A stretch of 25,009 nt of DNA, taken from the NCBI GenBank assembly GCA_037444075.1, contig JBBIND010000063.1, positions 1 through 25,009 on the forward strand, written 5' to 3'. A program made the translations under genes and the position numbers. The DNA is from JBBIND01 sp037444075. Lineage in GTDB: Bacteria > Acidobacteriota > Terriglobia > Bryobacterales > Bryobacteraceae. The notes under the pieces were generated by a model. The model worked only from the letters and a program-made list of their open reading frames with translations, was not told the DNA's origin and did no database searches. Shown piece by piece: positions 8,062-16,703 of this stretch (positions are counted from its first letter, which is position 1; each line of letters starts with the position of its first letter).

Positions 8062-9342
8062 ATGATGCGTTTGGCAATCCTGCTGGCTTGGCTGGCCCTT
8101 TCCGCGGCCGCCGAAGTGCACACCCTGACGATGAAACAGTTGCTGGAACGAGCTGCTGCTCAGAACCCGGACCTGGTCATTGCCCGCCTGGAAGAGCGCA
8201 AGGCCGCGGAGCAGATACGCGTAGCCCGCGATCCTTTTCTTCCGAAGCTCTACGCAGGCAGCGGCCTGGCCGCCAGCGCCGGTTTCCCGATGAGCATCGA
8301 AGGCGCGGCGCCCGCCGTGTTTCAGGCGCGCGCGGTGGCCTCGGTGTTCAACCGTCCCCAGAGCCTCCACCTGGCGCAGGCGCGGGAAAACGCCCGGGGC
8401 GCCGTCTTAGACACAGAGGGCCGGCGGCAGCAGATCTTGCAGCAGGCGGCCGCGCTGTACCTGGAATGCGAACGCCTGGGGCGCCACCTCGAAGCAGCTG
8501 AACTGCAATCGTCCATTCTGGAGAGCGTGGCAGCTCTGACGAAGCTGCGCGTCTCCGCGGGCCATGCCCTGCCGGTGGACGCGCTGCGCGCGGAACTGGA
8601 CGTGGCGAAGTCCAAACAGCGGCGCGAGGCGCTCGCGGCGGACCGCGATCACGCCGAAGGCACGCTGGCTGTCCTGGTGGGTTTCGCCGCGGGCGACCGG
8701 GTACAGGCGGCGCGCGAAGCCCGGCTGCTGCCAGATGTTCCCGAGACCGAGGCGGATGCCGCCGCCTCCGCGCTCGAAACCAGCGCGGAGGTGCGCAGCC
8801 TGGAGTCAGCTCTCCTGGCCAAGGGCTTTGAGCGCCAGGCTCATCAGGCAGCGCGCTGGCCTCGCCTTGACCTGGTGGCCCAATATGGCCTGTTTGCGCG
8901 CTTCAATAACTATGAAGATTTCTTCAGGCGATTTCAGCGGCATAATGGCCAACTCGGGGTTTCTTTTCAGCTGCCATTATGGACCGGGGCAGCAGCCGAG
9001 GCTCGCGCAGCTCAGGCGGATGCGGACATCACACGTCTGCGGGTAGCCTTGGGGTCGCTCCGCGCCCGCCTGGATCTGGAGGCCCGGCAGAGTTTCCGGT
9101 TGGTTCGCAAGGCAGTGACGGCAAAAGAGATCGCAAGCCTGGAGCTGGAACTGGCGCGGGAGCACCTCAACGTAGTCAAGGCGCGCTATGAGGAAGGCCG
9201 GGCGCCCTTGACGGAACTAGAGTCGGCGCGCTACCAGGAGACAGAGAAGTGGACGCTGTATTATGATGCACTCTACGGCCTTGAGGCGACCCGCGTCGAT
9301 CTGCTTCAGCGCACAGGTGCGTTGGAGGCATGGGTGCGCTGA
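8062..9342 (+). CDS. TolC-family outer-membrane efflux protein
   Basis: A 426-residue protein with a signal peptide ('MMRLAILLAWLALSAAA') and AAGGAG 8 nt before the start. The mature protein has two repeats of long, Ala/Glu/Arg-rich amphipathic helices, typical of the outer-membrane factor family. The first half runs 'LTMKQLLERAAAQNPDLVIARLEERKA'; the second half ends 'ARYEEGRAPLTELESARYQETEKWTLYYDALYGLEATRVDLLQRTG', the classical C-terminal helical pattern of TolC/CusC proteins. It would form a trimeric channel across the outer membrane and part of the periplasm, serving the permease encoded just upstream. Length is normal for the family. The outer membrane it requires fits a Gram-negative-type envelope. 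Confidence 0.92.
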   Translation: MMRLAILLAWLALSAAAEVHTLTMKQLLERAAAQNPDLVIARLEERKAAEQIRVARDPFLPKLYAGSGLAASAGFPMSIEGAAPAVFQARAVASVFNRPQSLHLAQARENARGAVLDTEGRRQQILQQAAALYLECERLGRHLEAAELQSSILESVAALTKLRVSAGHALPVDALRAELDVAKSKQRREALAADRDHAEGTLAVLVGFAAGDRVQAAREARLLPDVPETEADAAASALETSAEVRSLESALLAKGFERQAHQAARWPRLDLVAQYGLFARFNNYEDFFRRFQRHNGQLGVSFQLPLWTGAAAEARAAQADADITRLRVALGSLRARLDLEARQSFRLVRKAVTAKEIASLELELAREHLNVVKARYEEGRAPLTELESARYQETEKWTLYYDALYGLEATRVDLLQRTGALEAWVR

Positions 9343-9381
9343 GCCGGCGAAACTTTGCCTATGGCCGGGGTTTAAACTGGT

Positions 9382-12300
9382 GTGTTCATGTCAGCGATAA
9401 GGGTCTTCCTTGTTTTCTGCCTCATGGTTTCCGCGTTAGGCGCCGCGACGCTCGGGACGGTAGTGCCCGTCAGCGGCGGAGCCGCCGACATCGTCCTGGA
9501 CGAGGCTCGGGGGCGGCTCTATCTGGTCAACACCACGCGCAACCAGGTGGAGATCTACCTTATTGCCTCGCGGCGTTTCCTGGCGGCTATTCCGGTGGAA
9601 CCGGTCCCGTTGTCAGCGGCCATGTCGCGTTCCGGAAGGTTCCTGTATGTCACCTCGCACGCCGGAACTTCCCTGAACATCATTGATTTGGATCGGCTGG
9701 CGGTGACTGACCGCCTGAGTCTTCCCGCCCGGCCGGAAGGTGTGGCCGTGGGCGCCGATGAGCGCGTGCTGATTACAACAGTAGGCACGGGCTCCAACAA
9801 CCAAACCAACATTCTGCTGATTTACGATCCGAATGCCGACGGCACGCAGGCGCTGCGGTCCGTGACGGTGACTCCGCCGCCGCCGCTGGATCCTCGCTTG
9901 CCTGCCCCTGTCGGCAGGAGCTTTTTGGCCAGCCGCAGCCAGCTCATCAGCAGCCGTGACGGCAACCTGATCATCGGCGTAAACATCCCCAGCGGCGCCG
10001 CCCGCGTGGTGTTCGTCTACGAAGCGGCTTCCGGCACGGTGCTTCGCAGCCGCGCAGTGAACGGCGTTTCCAACGTCCTGTCCATATCGCCGGACAACAG
10101 CAAGTTCATGGCGGGCTTGCATCTGTTTGACACCGCCACCCTGGCGGTGCTGGCCCAACAGAATCTGGCCAACTCGCCTTATCCGTTTGCTCCCGGCACG
10201 AATTTCAATATCGAGCAGAACCAGGGCGGCAGCGTTTTCACTCCGGACGGTGCCATGCTGTTTTCGGCTTTCAACTCAGCGCCCGTCCAGAATCCTCCTG
10301 CACGCCCGAATGTGAGCCAGTTACTGGTAAACGATCCGGACAATCTGCTGATTCAAACGGCTATACAGATGCCCGAGAACCTGGCCGGCAAGATCGTCAT
10401 AGCCTCCGACAGTTCGGCGATCTTTGGCTTGTCCGAATCGGGCTTCATCATGCTGCCTTTGGCCGCGCTGCAAATGAGCGCCATCGCCGTGCCGGAGACG
10501 CCGGTCGTGCAGGTCGTGAATGATCAGTGTGGCGTGCACGCGAGCAAGAGAACAGCCACGGTGATCGTCCGCAATCAAGGCAGCGGGCGGATGACTGCCA
10601 GCGCCCTGGCAATGGTGGCCGGCGCCGGGCTGCCAGCCGCCACGACGCCTGCGGGTCCCGGCGGTATGGACCCCGGAACAGGCGGAACAGGCGGAACAGG
10701 CAGGCCTGCCGATCCGGGAGCAGGCGCCACGCCCGCCGCGCCCGCCGCCGCCACTGCCAGCTTCCCCACCGTTCGGATGCGGTTGGTGCCCGAAGGCGTG
10801 GCGCTGGATTTCACCTTCAATCCCGTCGTTGCCAGATCGCTGGGGACGGCCACCCCCAGCCAGTTCCTGGTGCAATCGCCTGAGGCCATCAACATTCCGC
10901 CTGCGGTGACGGTCTACCAAAACCACCGCGACGCCGAGGCTCGGGGAGAAATCATCCCGGTACCCACGAGCATGACGCTTAGCGCCGGTCTGCTGGACAT
11001 GGTGCATGACGCTCCGCGGCAGCGGCTCTATCTGGCCAATGCCGGAATGAACCGTGTCGAGGTGTTCGACATGCGCCAAAGACGGTTCCTTGCGCCCATC
11101 AAGGTGGGCCAGCTGCCGAGTTCCCTGGCCATAACCCCGGACGGCAACTTCCTCTATGTTGCCAACAGCGGCGGTGAGAGCATCAGCGTCGTGGACTTGC
11201 ACAGAGATCTCAAGGTTGACCGCATCGTCTTTCCGGCTACTCCTTTCAATGCCAACGTAGCTCTGGTGACGCCGAACTTGATCTCCGTCGGCGTGCGCGG
11301 CCCCCTGGTGGTCATGAGCAACGGATCGCTGTGGCGCGTGGTGGGCAATGAGGCCATACCGCGGACGCGCAGTGCCATCATCGGCGCGCTGACTGTTCCG
11401 GCGCCTCGAAGTCTGGCGGCTTCGCCGGGCGGGGAGTTCATCTTTCTGTTGGCCGGAAACGGCTGGGGCTACTTATTCGATTCCACGGTCGACGAATTCG
11501 TACAGGGCAGGCTGGTGATCTCCGGCGCCATTCAGGGGTACTTCGGCCCCGTGACCGTGGGGCCCCGGGGGCAGTACATTGCGGTGAACAACCTTGTCCT
11601 CAATTCTTCTCTGACGCCGACAGTCGTTCCGGCCGTGATAGCCGGCCAGACCCTGCGTCCCGTGTCTGCGGTGGCTGGGGTTGGCCCCACGACTTATGCC
11701 CGTTTTTCGCAGCCTTTCCGGGCGAACGCCACGGCGGTCGTCACCACGCCACCCACGGTGGAACTGGTGGACGCAAATACGGGGGCCGTCATGCGAAGCG
11801 CGAACGCGCTGGAAGGCCCCCTCACCATCGTAGCGGGGACGGGGCGAGCGAATGTCCCTGGCCGCACGATGACACTGGATGCGGCCGGGAGCACCGCCTA
11901 CCTGTTGACCGCAGCCGGGTTGAGTGTCGTCAGCATGGAGCCCATCCCCGCCGCCGAACGCCCTGTCATCAACGGTGACGGCGTGGTCAACGTCGCCAGC
12001 TATCTGCCTTCCCCGTCCCCGGGAAGCCTGTTTTCGATTTTCGGGCGCAACCTGGGTACCCAGGTTAGCGCCACCACGGCTTCGCTCCCCGTGCTGCTCG
12101 GGGGCATGTGCGTCACGCTCAATGATCAGGCGCTGCCTCTCGCCATGACTGGCCCCAGCCAGATCAACGCCCAAATTCCACCGACTCTGGCGGCAGGGCG
12201 TTACAACATGATAATCCGCAGTGTGAACCGCAACCTGGCTTCGGTCACCCGGCAGATTACCGTGGCAAGATACTCCCCGGCGGTGTTCGTGAACCCTGAA

Positions 12301-12684
12301 GACGGGCAGGCGGCCATTTATCATCCGGATGGGAGTCCAGTCACGAAAGCCAATCCGGCTCGCCGTGACAGAGATCTGATTCTCTATGCCAGCGGTTTGG
12401 GCGCCACTAAGGGCGGCCGGGTGACTGCCGGCCAGCCATCGCCCGCAGACCCGCTGGCGGTTACGGAAAAAGTCCAGGTCTTTTTCGGAGACAAGCGCTA
12501 CCGGGAGGCTGAGATGATCGTGGAGTGGAGCGGCCTGGTGCCCGGTCTGATTGGCGTCTACCAGATTGACATCCGGGTGCCCGGCGCACGCATCAAGGGT
12601 GACAATCTGCCCGTAACCCTCCGCATCGGCAACGTCGATAGCCCCGCAACGGGACCCGTGATCCCCGTCACCTTCGTCGACTAG
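9382..12684 (+). CDS. Large secreted double beta-propeller protein with TIGR03437-type C-terminal domain
   Basis: An 1100-residue protein starting at GTG 9382 (ATG 9388 is an alternative) with signal peptide 'AIRVFLVFCLMVSALGAATL'. Two YVTN/YncE-like propeller regions have blades such as 'GRLYLVNTTRNQVEIY', 'RFLYVTSHAGTSLNIIDLDRLAV' and 'NFLYVANSGGESISVVDLHRDLKV'. They are separated by a Gly/Pro/Ala/Thr-rich linker (residues about 420-460) containing three exact 9-bp repeats. The C-terminus from about residue 865 ('VVNVASYLPSPSPGSLFSIFGRNLG' region, through 'MTGPSQINAQIP' and 'LILYASGLGATKGG') matches my knowledge of the TIGR03437 domain, which occurs many times per genome in Solibacter/Bryobacter relatives. 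A surface or extracellular binding role is likely; no catalytic motif is recognised. It lies 39 bp after the tolC-type gene and may be co-transcribed. Confidence 0.88.
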   Translation: MFMSAIRVFLVFCLMVSALGAATLGTVVPVSGGAADIVLDEARGRLYLVNTTRNQVEIYLIASRRFLAAIPVEPVPLSAAMSRSGRFLYVTSHAGTSLNIIDLDRLAVTDRLSLPARPEGVAVGADERVLITTVGTGSNNQTNILLIYDPNADGTQALRSVTVTPPPPLDPRLPAPVGRSFLASRSQLISSRDGNLIIGVNIPSGAARVVFVYEAASGTVLRSRAVNGVSNVLSISPDNSKFMAGLHLFDTATLAVLAQQNLANSPYPFAPGTNFNIEQNQGGSVFTPDGAMLFSAFNSAPVQNPPARPNVSQLLVNDPDNLLIQTAIQMPENLAGKIVIASDSSAIFGLSESGFIMLPLAALQMSAIAVPETPVVQVVNDQCGVHASKRTATVIVRNQGSGRMTASALAMVAGAGLPAATTPAGPGGMDPGTGGTGGTGRPADPGAGATPAAPAAATASFPTVRMRLVPEGVALDFTFNPVVARSLGTATPSQFLVQSPEAINIPPAVTVYQNHRDAEARGEIIPVPTSMTLSAGLLDMVHDAPRQRLYLANAGMNRVEVFDMRQRRFLAPIKVGQLPSSLAITPDGNFLYVANSGGESISVVDLHRDLKVDRIVFPATPFNANVALVTPNLISVGVRGPLVVMSNGSLWRVVGNEAIPRTRSAIIGALTVPAPRSLAASPGGEFIFLLAGNGWGYLFDSTVDEFVQGRLVISGAIQGYFGPVTVGPRGQYIAVNNLVLNSSLTPTVVPAVIAGQTLRPVSAVAGVGPTTYARFSQPFRANATAVVTTPPTVELVDANTGAVMRSANALEGPLTIVAGTGRANVPGRTMTLDAAGSTAYLLTAAGLSVVSMEPIPAAERPVINGDGVVNVASYLPSPSPGSLFSIFGRNLGTQVSATTASLPVLLGGMCVTLNDQALPLAMTGPSQINAQIPPTLAAGRYNMIIRSVNRNLASVTRQITVARYSPAVFVNPEDGQAAIYHPDGSPVTKANPARRDRDLILYASGLGATKGGRVTAGQPSPADPLAVTEKVQVFFGDKRYREAEMIVEWSGLVPGLIGVYQIDIRVPGARIKGDNLPVTLRIGNVDSPATGPVIPVTFVD
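10675..10701 (+). repeat. Three tandem 9-bp repeats in the linker of the double-propeller gene
   Basis: GGAACAGGC occurs three times head to tail (10675-10683, 10684-10692, 10693-10701) and encodes a Gly-Thr-Gly run inside the low-complexity linker. Being a multiple of three, copy-number change would lengthen or shorten the linker without a frameshift. Confidence 0.8.
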
Positions 12685-12805
12685 CACGCCCGTACCAGGC
12701 CCACCAGGACTCTTGTTGGTCTTCGTGGGGGATTGTATCGGCATTGCGGCCCTGCTGTATTTATGGTGAAGTGAATTTGTAGACTTCGCCTTTGGACGGA
12801 GGGCA

Positions 12806-15121
12806 ATGAAACGTCACAAGCTGTTCCTGGTTGGCCTGCTGGTGCTGGCCGGTGTCCTGGGTGGTTGCAGCCGGGATCCCGAAGCAACCAAGCGGCGCAT
12901 GCTCGAGACGGGCAACAAGTATTTCGAGCGCGGCAAGTACAAAGAAGCCTCCATCATTTACCGGCGCGCCCTGCAAGTGGATATGCGCTACACAGAAGCC
13001 CACTTACGCCTGGGGCTCACCGAGTTACGGCTGGGACGTATCCAGGAAGCCATGGCGTCGTTCCACAGGGCGTTTGATCTGGATGCCTCCAACTCCCAGG
13101 CTTACGCCGCGCTGGCCGACCTCTATCTGAGCGCCTACCTGGCCGATCCTCGCCGCCGGACGGCCTGGTTGAAGGAACTCAACCAGATCACCGAGCGGGC
13201 GGAAGCGCAGAATCCGGAGAACTTTGAGGTCTACCGCATCAAAGGCCTGATGGCTTCCGCGGAAAAACGCTTTGAGGACGCCGTTCGGTTGTTTGAAGGT
13301 GCTCTCGGCCTGAAGCCAGGCGAGCCCAGGGTTACCATGGCGCTGGTTCAGTCTCTGAGCGCCATCAACCGGTTCGATGAGGGGGAGAAGATCGCGCGCC
13401 AGTTCATTGCGAAAGACCCCACCTATGGCATGATGTACGACGTCCTCTACGTCGAGTACGTCCGGCAGAACCGGGTGCCTGACGCGGAGCAGATCCTCCA
13501 AAGCAAGTGCCGGAGCAATCCCAAAGAACTGACGTACTGGCTCCAGTTGGCGGGGCACCACGCCCGGCTGGGGCGGCGGGATCAAGCCCTTTCTCTCGCT
13601 GACCAGGTTGCCAAGGACACCGGCACGTTCACTGACTCCCACCAGCGTGTCGGCGATTTCCTGCTCACTCTGCGTGAGTTTGACGCCGCTTTGAAGACGT
13701 ATGAAGCCGGCGCCCGCCTCCATCCTTCGAAGAAGAACGGCTTCCGCACCAAGATGGCGGAAACGCTCGCCGTGCGGGGGGACCGTGAGGGAGCCATGAA
13801 ACTCGTCAACGAGATTCTCAAAGACGATGATGACTTCCACGAGGCGCGTTCTTTGCGCGGCACCCTCCTGTTGCAGGGCGGTCAACTAGGCCGCATGAAG
13901 GAGGCCATTGAGGACATCCAGGCCGCCTTGAAGGCTTCTCCCAACAACCATGTGCTCCGGCATAACCTCGGGGAGGCTCACGCCGCGCTCGGGGAACACG
14001 AAATGGCCGTGACCCAGTATGAAGAAGTCCTCAAAATCCGGCCGGACTACGTGCCTTCGCGGTACGGCATGGCCCGGTCCCGGCTGAAGCGCGGCGAGGT
14101 TTCGGAAGTGTTGCGGATCACCGAGGAAGTGCTCCGGGTGAATCCGGGAGACCTGATCGCCATGCTGCTGCGCGCCAGCGCCTTCATGACCGCCTCGGAT
14201 TTCCGGCAAGCGCGCACGCAGTTGGAGGAAATCCTGCGGATTGCTCCGCAGACCGACGAGGCTCGTGTCCTGCTGGCCCGCATCGACCTGGCCGAAAACA
14301 AGTTCCGCCAAGCCGAGGCGGGCTTCTCCACGATTCTGAAGAACCGGCCTGAGCAGACGGGCGCCTTGATCGGCCTCGCCGAAGTCTACTCCGCCGAAGG
14401 GCTGCATGCGAAGGCTATCGAGTTATTGAACCAGGAAGCCGGCCGTTCCCCGGACCGGGTGGACATTCGCTTCGCCCTCGCGGCGGCCCACACACGCGCC
14501 GGCCAGACGAACAAGGCTATCGAGCACCTGCTTTACGTGGCGGGCAAGAATCCAGACCTGCTAGAGGCTCAATCCCGGCTCGGCCAGGCCTATTCGCTGG
14601 CGGGTCAGCCTGCCAAAGCGGAGGAGCACCTGCGCAAGGCGCATGATGCGAGGCCCGATGACATCACCATCCGGGTGCAGTTGGCCTTGTCACTCGACGC
14701 GCTCGGCAGGCGGGACGAGGCCATCCGGCACTACGAGGAGATTCTCAAGGTCTCTCAGGACAATGTGATCGCCTTGAATAACCTGGCCTACTTACTGGCT
14801 GAAGCGAACACAAAACTGGACCACGCTCTCACTCTGGCCCAACGCGCGTTCCGGATTGCTCCGAACAGCCCCGATGTGGCCGATACGCTCGGCTGGGTCT
14901 ATATCCGCAACAAGATGAACGACCAAGCGATCCCCATCTACAAGGATCTGCTGACGAAGTTCCCCCCACAGGCCACCTGGCGCTACCACCTCGCCGTGGC
15001 CCACTTTCAGAAAGGCGAGAACGCACAGGCTCGCCAGGAGTTGGACGGTGCTTTGAAACTGAAGCCGAACGCGGCAGAGGAAGCCAAAATCCGCGAGCTC
15101 CTGGGCAGGCTGGGGTCATGA
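12806..15121 (+). CDS. TPR-repeat lipoprotein (PrsT-like, PEP-CTERM-associated type)
   Basis: A 771-residue protein with a lipoprotein signal peptide: 'MKRHKLFLVGLLVLAGVLGGC', lipobox LGGC, with Cys21 the lipidated residue and Ser at +2, which fits outer-membrane sorting. The rest is almost entirely TPR units (about 15-18), for example 'GNKYFERGKYKEASIIYRRALQVD', 'AVTQYEEVLKIRPDYVPSRYGMA', 'GQPAKAEEHLRKAHDARPDD' and 'RRDEAIRHYEEILKVSQDN'. Length, lipobox and all-TPR layout resemble the PrsT-type TPR lipoproteins encoded with exosortase/PEP-CTERM loci. The next gene, a CAAX-protease-like protein overlapping by 4 nt, strengthens this. GGAGGG precedes the ATG closely. The family assignment is by resemblance only; the TPR lipoprotein call itself is secure. 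Confidence 0.87.
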   Translation: MKRHKLFLVGLLVLAGVLGGCSRDPEATKRRMLETGNKYFERGKYKEASIIYRRALQVDMRYTEAHLRLGLTELRLGRIQEAMASFHRAFDLDASNSQAYAALADLYLSAYLADPRRRTAWLKELNQITERAEAQNPENFEVYRIKGLMASAEKRFEDAVRLFEGALGLKPGEPRVTMALVQSLSAINRFDEGEKIARQFIAKDPTYGMMYDVLYVEYVRQNRVPDAEQILQSKCRSNPKELTYWLQLAGHHARLGRRDQALSLADQVAKDTGTFTDSHQRVGDFLLTLREFDAALKTYEAGARLHPSKKNGFRTKMAETLAVRGDREGAMKLVNEILKDDDDFHEARSLRGTLLLQGGQLGRMKEAIEDIQAALKASPNNHVLRHNLGEAHAALGEHEMAVTQYEEVLKIRPDYVPSRYGMARSRLKRGEVSEVLRITEEVLRVNPGDLIAMLLRASAFMTASDFRQARTQLEEILRIAPQTDEARVLLARIDLAENKFRQAEAGFSTILKNRPEQTGALIGLAEVYSAEGLHAKAIELLNQEAGRSPDRVDIRFALAAAHTRAGQTNKAIEHLLYVAGKNPDLLEAQSRLGQAYSLAGQPAKAEEHLRKAHDARPDDITIRVQLALSLDALGRRDEAIRHYEEILKVSQDNVIALNNLAYLLAEANTKLDHALTLAQRAFRIAPNSPDVADTLGWVYIRNKMNDQAIPIYKDLLTKFPPQATWRYHLAVAHFQKGENAQARQELDGALKLKPNAAEEAKIRELLGRLGS

Positions 15122-15858
15122 GTCAGTCCTCTTCCCCCCCTGGCGTCGGCACGGAACAGGTTCAGAAGGAAGCGCAGGCAGGCCTGGCGGGCCTGTTGGA
15201 GAAACACCCCGCGCTTCCGTATGTGCTGCCATTCGCCGTCTTCTTGCTGTTTCTGGTGATTGGGGAGCATCTGGGCCTGGGAAGGTGGGAATACGTTTTC
15301 CGGACCGTAGTACTCTGCGCGGTGCTATGCATATTCTCCCGTAAGGTCATTGACTTGCGGGTCAGCCAGCCGGTCTGGACAGTGTTGTTCGGTCTGGCCG
15401 TCTGCGTGGTCTGGGTAGCCCCGGACCTGTTATGGCCCGGCTACCGGCAGCACTGGCTATTCCAGAACGCGGTCATGGGGCAGCTTTCCACCAGCCTGAA
15501 CCCGGCTCACACTTCCGACGGCATGGTGCTCAGTTTCCGGGCTATGCGCGCCGTGTTGCTGGTGCCCATCATCGAGGAACTCTTCTGGCGCGGCTGGCTG
15601 ATGCGCTGGCTCATTAACAACGACTTCCGCGCCGTACCGCTGGGCAAGTACGCCCCTGGTGCTTTCTGGATCACTGCCGTGTTGTTTGCCAGTGAACACG
15701 GGCCCTTCTGGGATGTGGGTCTGCTGGCGGGCATCGCCTACAACTACTGGATAATCCGGACCCGCAGCCTGGGCGACTGCATTCTGGCGCACGCCGTCAC
15801 CAACGCCGCGCTGTCGGCCTTCGTCGTCGCTACCGGGCGCTGGGAATACTGGCTCTAA
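15118..15858 (+). CDS. CPBP/CAAX-type intramembrane protease-related protein (PEP-CTERM-associated type)
   Basis: A 246-residue polytopic membrane protein. Hydrophobic segments lie at about residues 34-50, 60-74, 87-102, 143-153, 183-193 and 200-213. The three conserved motifs of the ABI/CPBP (Rce1-like) family are present: EExxxR (Glu153, Glu154, Arg158 in 'IIEELFWRG'), a His in 'LFASEHG' (His194), and HxxxN in 'LAHAVTNA' (His225, Asn229). All proposed metal-binding residues are therefore intact. The 'GRWEYVF' and 'YAPGAFWIT' context resembles the CAAX-protease-related subfamily found next to exosortases (TIGR03008). Its ATG overlaps the stop of the TPR lipoprotein gene as ATGA, indicating translational coupling. 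No exosortase gene is in the window, so the link to protein sorting rests on family resemblance and this pairing. Confidence 0.85.
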   Translation: MSQSSSPPGVGTEQVQKEAQAGLAGLLEKHPALPYVLPFAVFLLFLVIGEHLGLGRWEYVFRTVVLCAVLCIFSRKVIDLRVSQPVWTVLFGLAVCVVWVAPDLLWPGYRQHWLFQNAVMGQLSTSLNPAHTSDGMVLSFRAMRAVLLVPIIEELFWRGWLMRWLINNDFRAVPLGKYAPGAFWITAVLFASEHGPFWDVGLLAGIAYNYWIIRTRSLGDCILAHAVTNAALSAFVVATGRWEYWL

Positions 15859-15882
15859 AGAGCGTTTGCCGGGCGGATCTCA

Positions 15883-15888
15883 TAGAAT
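15883..15888 (+). promoter_or_regulatory. -10-like box (TAGAAT) just before the sugar operon
   Basis: TAGAAT ends 8 nt before the ATG of the HAD gene, inside a 38-nt gap after the CPBP gene. If used, the transcript would be essentially leaderless. No clear -35 is seen. AGTAGGG between box and ATG could instead act as a ribosome-binding site on a read-through mRNA. Confidence 0.3.
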
Positions 15889-15896
15889 AGTAGGGA

Positions 15897-16703
15897 ATGA
15901 TCGAAAGCTTGCGTCCCGGGGCGACGGCCGAGCGCGCCCGGGTGGTTTTATTTGATTTTGACGGCACTCTCTCGCTGATTCGTTCCGGTTGGGTTGACGT
16001 CATGGTTCCCATGATGGTCGAGATCCTCTCCGGCCTCGGCAGCGGCGAAACCGAGAGCGAGTTGAAAGCTGTCGTCGATGAATTCGTAGGGCGTCTCACC
16101 GGAAAGCAGACCATCTACCAGATGATCGAGCTGGCGGACCAGGTGAAGTCGCGAGGCGGCACGCCTCTGGAGCCGCTCGTGTACAAGCGGATGTACCTGG
16201 ACCGGTTGTGGGAGGTCATCAAGCACCGCGTCGAGGATCTGGCGCGCGGCCACGTGGCGCCGGAGAAGTACCTGGTGCCCGGTTCCCTGGAGTTGCTGGA
16301 AGGCCTCAAGGAGCGGGGTTTGAAGATGTACCTGGCCAGCGGCACGGACGAAGTCTACATGAAGCGGGAAGCCGAGTTGCTGGGCGTCACCCGGTACTTC
16401 GATGACCGGGTCTACGGCGCCTTGGACGACTATAAGAGCTTCTCCAAGGCCATTCTGATTCAGCGCATCATCTCCGGGGCGGAATGCCGCGGCGATGAAT
16501 TCCTGGGTTTCGGCGACGGCTACGTGGAGATCCAGAATGTCAAGGAAGTCGGCGGCGTGGCGGTGGGCGTGGCGACTGAGGAGCCCGACTGCGCCCGCGT
16601 CGACGAGTGGAAGCGCAACCGCCTGGCCGGCGTCGGCGCCGACTACATCATCCCGAATTTCTTGTGCCATAAGGCTCTGTTTGAGAGCCTGTTTCCCAAG
16701 TGA
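15897..16703 (+). CDS. HAD-superfamily hydrolase (phosphatase)
   Basis: A 268-residue cytoplasmic protein. HAD motif I is 'FDFDGTLS' (nucleophile Asp20, acid/base Asp22). A helical C1 cap follows (about residues 30-125). Motif II is in 'YLASGTDE', the motif III lysine is in 'LDDYKSFSK', and motif IV is 'GFGDGYVEIQ', where Glu stands at the place of the usual second Asp. It is similar in size and cap type to phosphoglycolate-phosphatase-like and phosphosugar phosphatases. It is not the capless histidinol-phosphatase type used by GmhB. As first gene of a five-gene operon containing two sugar kinases and a phosphosugar isomerase, it probably dephosphorylates a sugar phosphate intermediate. Its stop overlaps the next start by 4 nt (GTGA). 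The substrate cannot be read from the sequence. Confidence 0.87.
   Translation: MIESLRPGATAERARVVLFDFDGTLSLIRSGWVDVMVPMMVEILSGLGSGETESELKAVVDEFVGRLTGKQTIYQMIELADQVKSRGGTPLEPLVYKRMYLDRLWEVIKHRVEDLARGHVAPEKYLVPGSLELLEGLKERGLKMYLASGTDEVYMKREAELLGVTRYFDDRVYGALDDYKSFSKAILIQRIISGAECRGDEFLGFGDGYVEIQNVKEVGGVAVGVATEEPDCARVDEWKRNRLAGVGADYIIPNFLCHKALFESLFPK

Noticed and set aside
11473..12744. Long antisense open frame (423 codons) opposite the double-propeller gene
   Set aside because: It mirrors a clear plus-strand gene with signal peptide and known domain. The antisense translation is rich in Arg, His and Gly, with no recognisable family, which is the usual shadow in GC-rich DNA.
15897..16703. HAD gene as gmhB (heptose-bisphosphate phosphatase)
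   Set aside because: GmhB is a short, capless enzyme of the histidinol-phosphatase type with zinc-binding cysteines. This protein is longer, has a helical cap and lacks that cysteine pattern.
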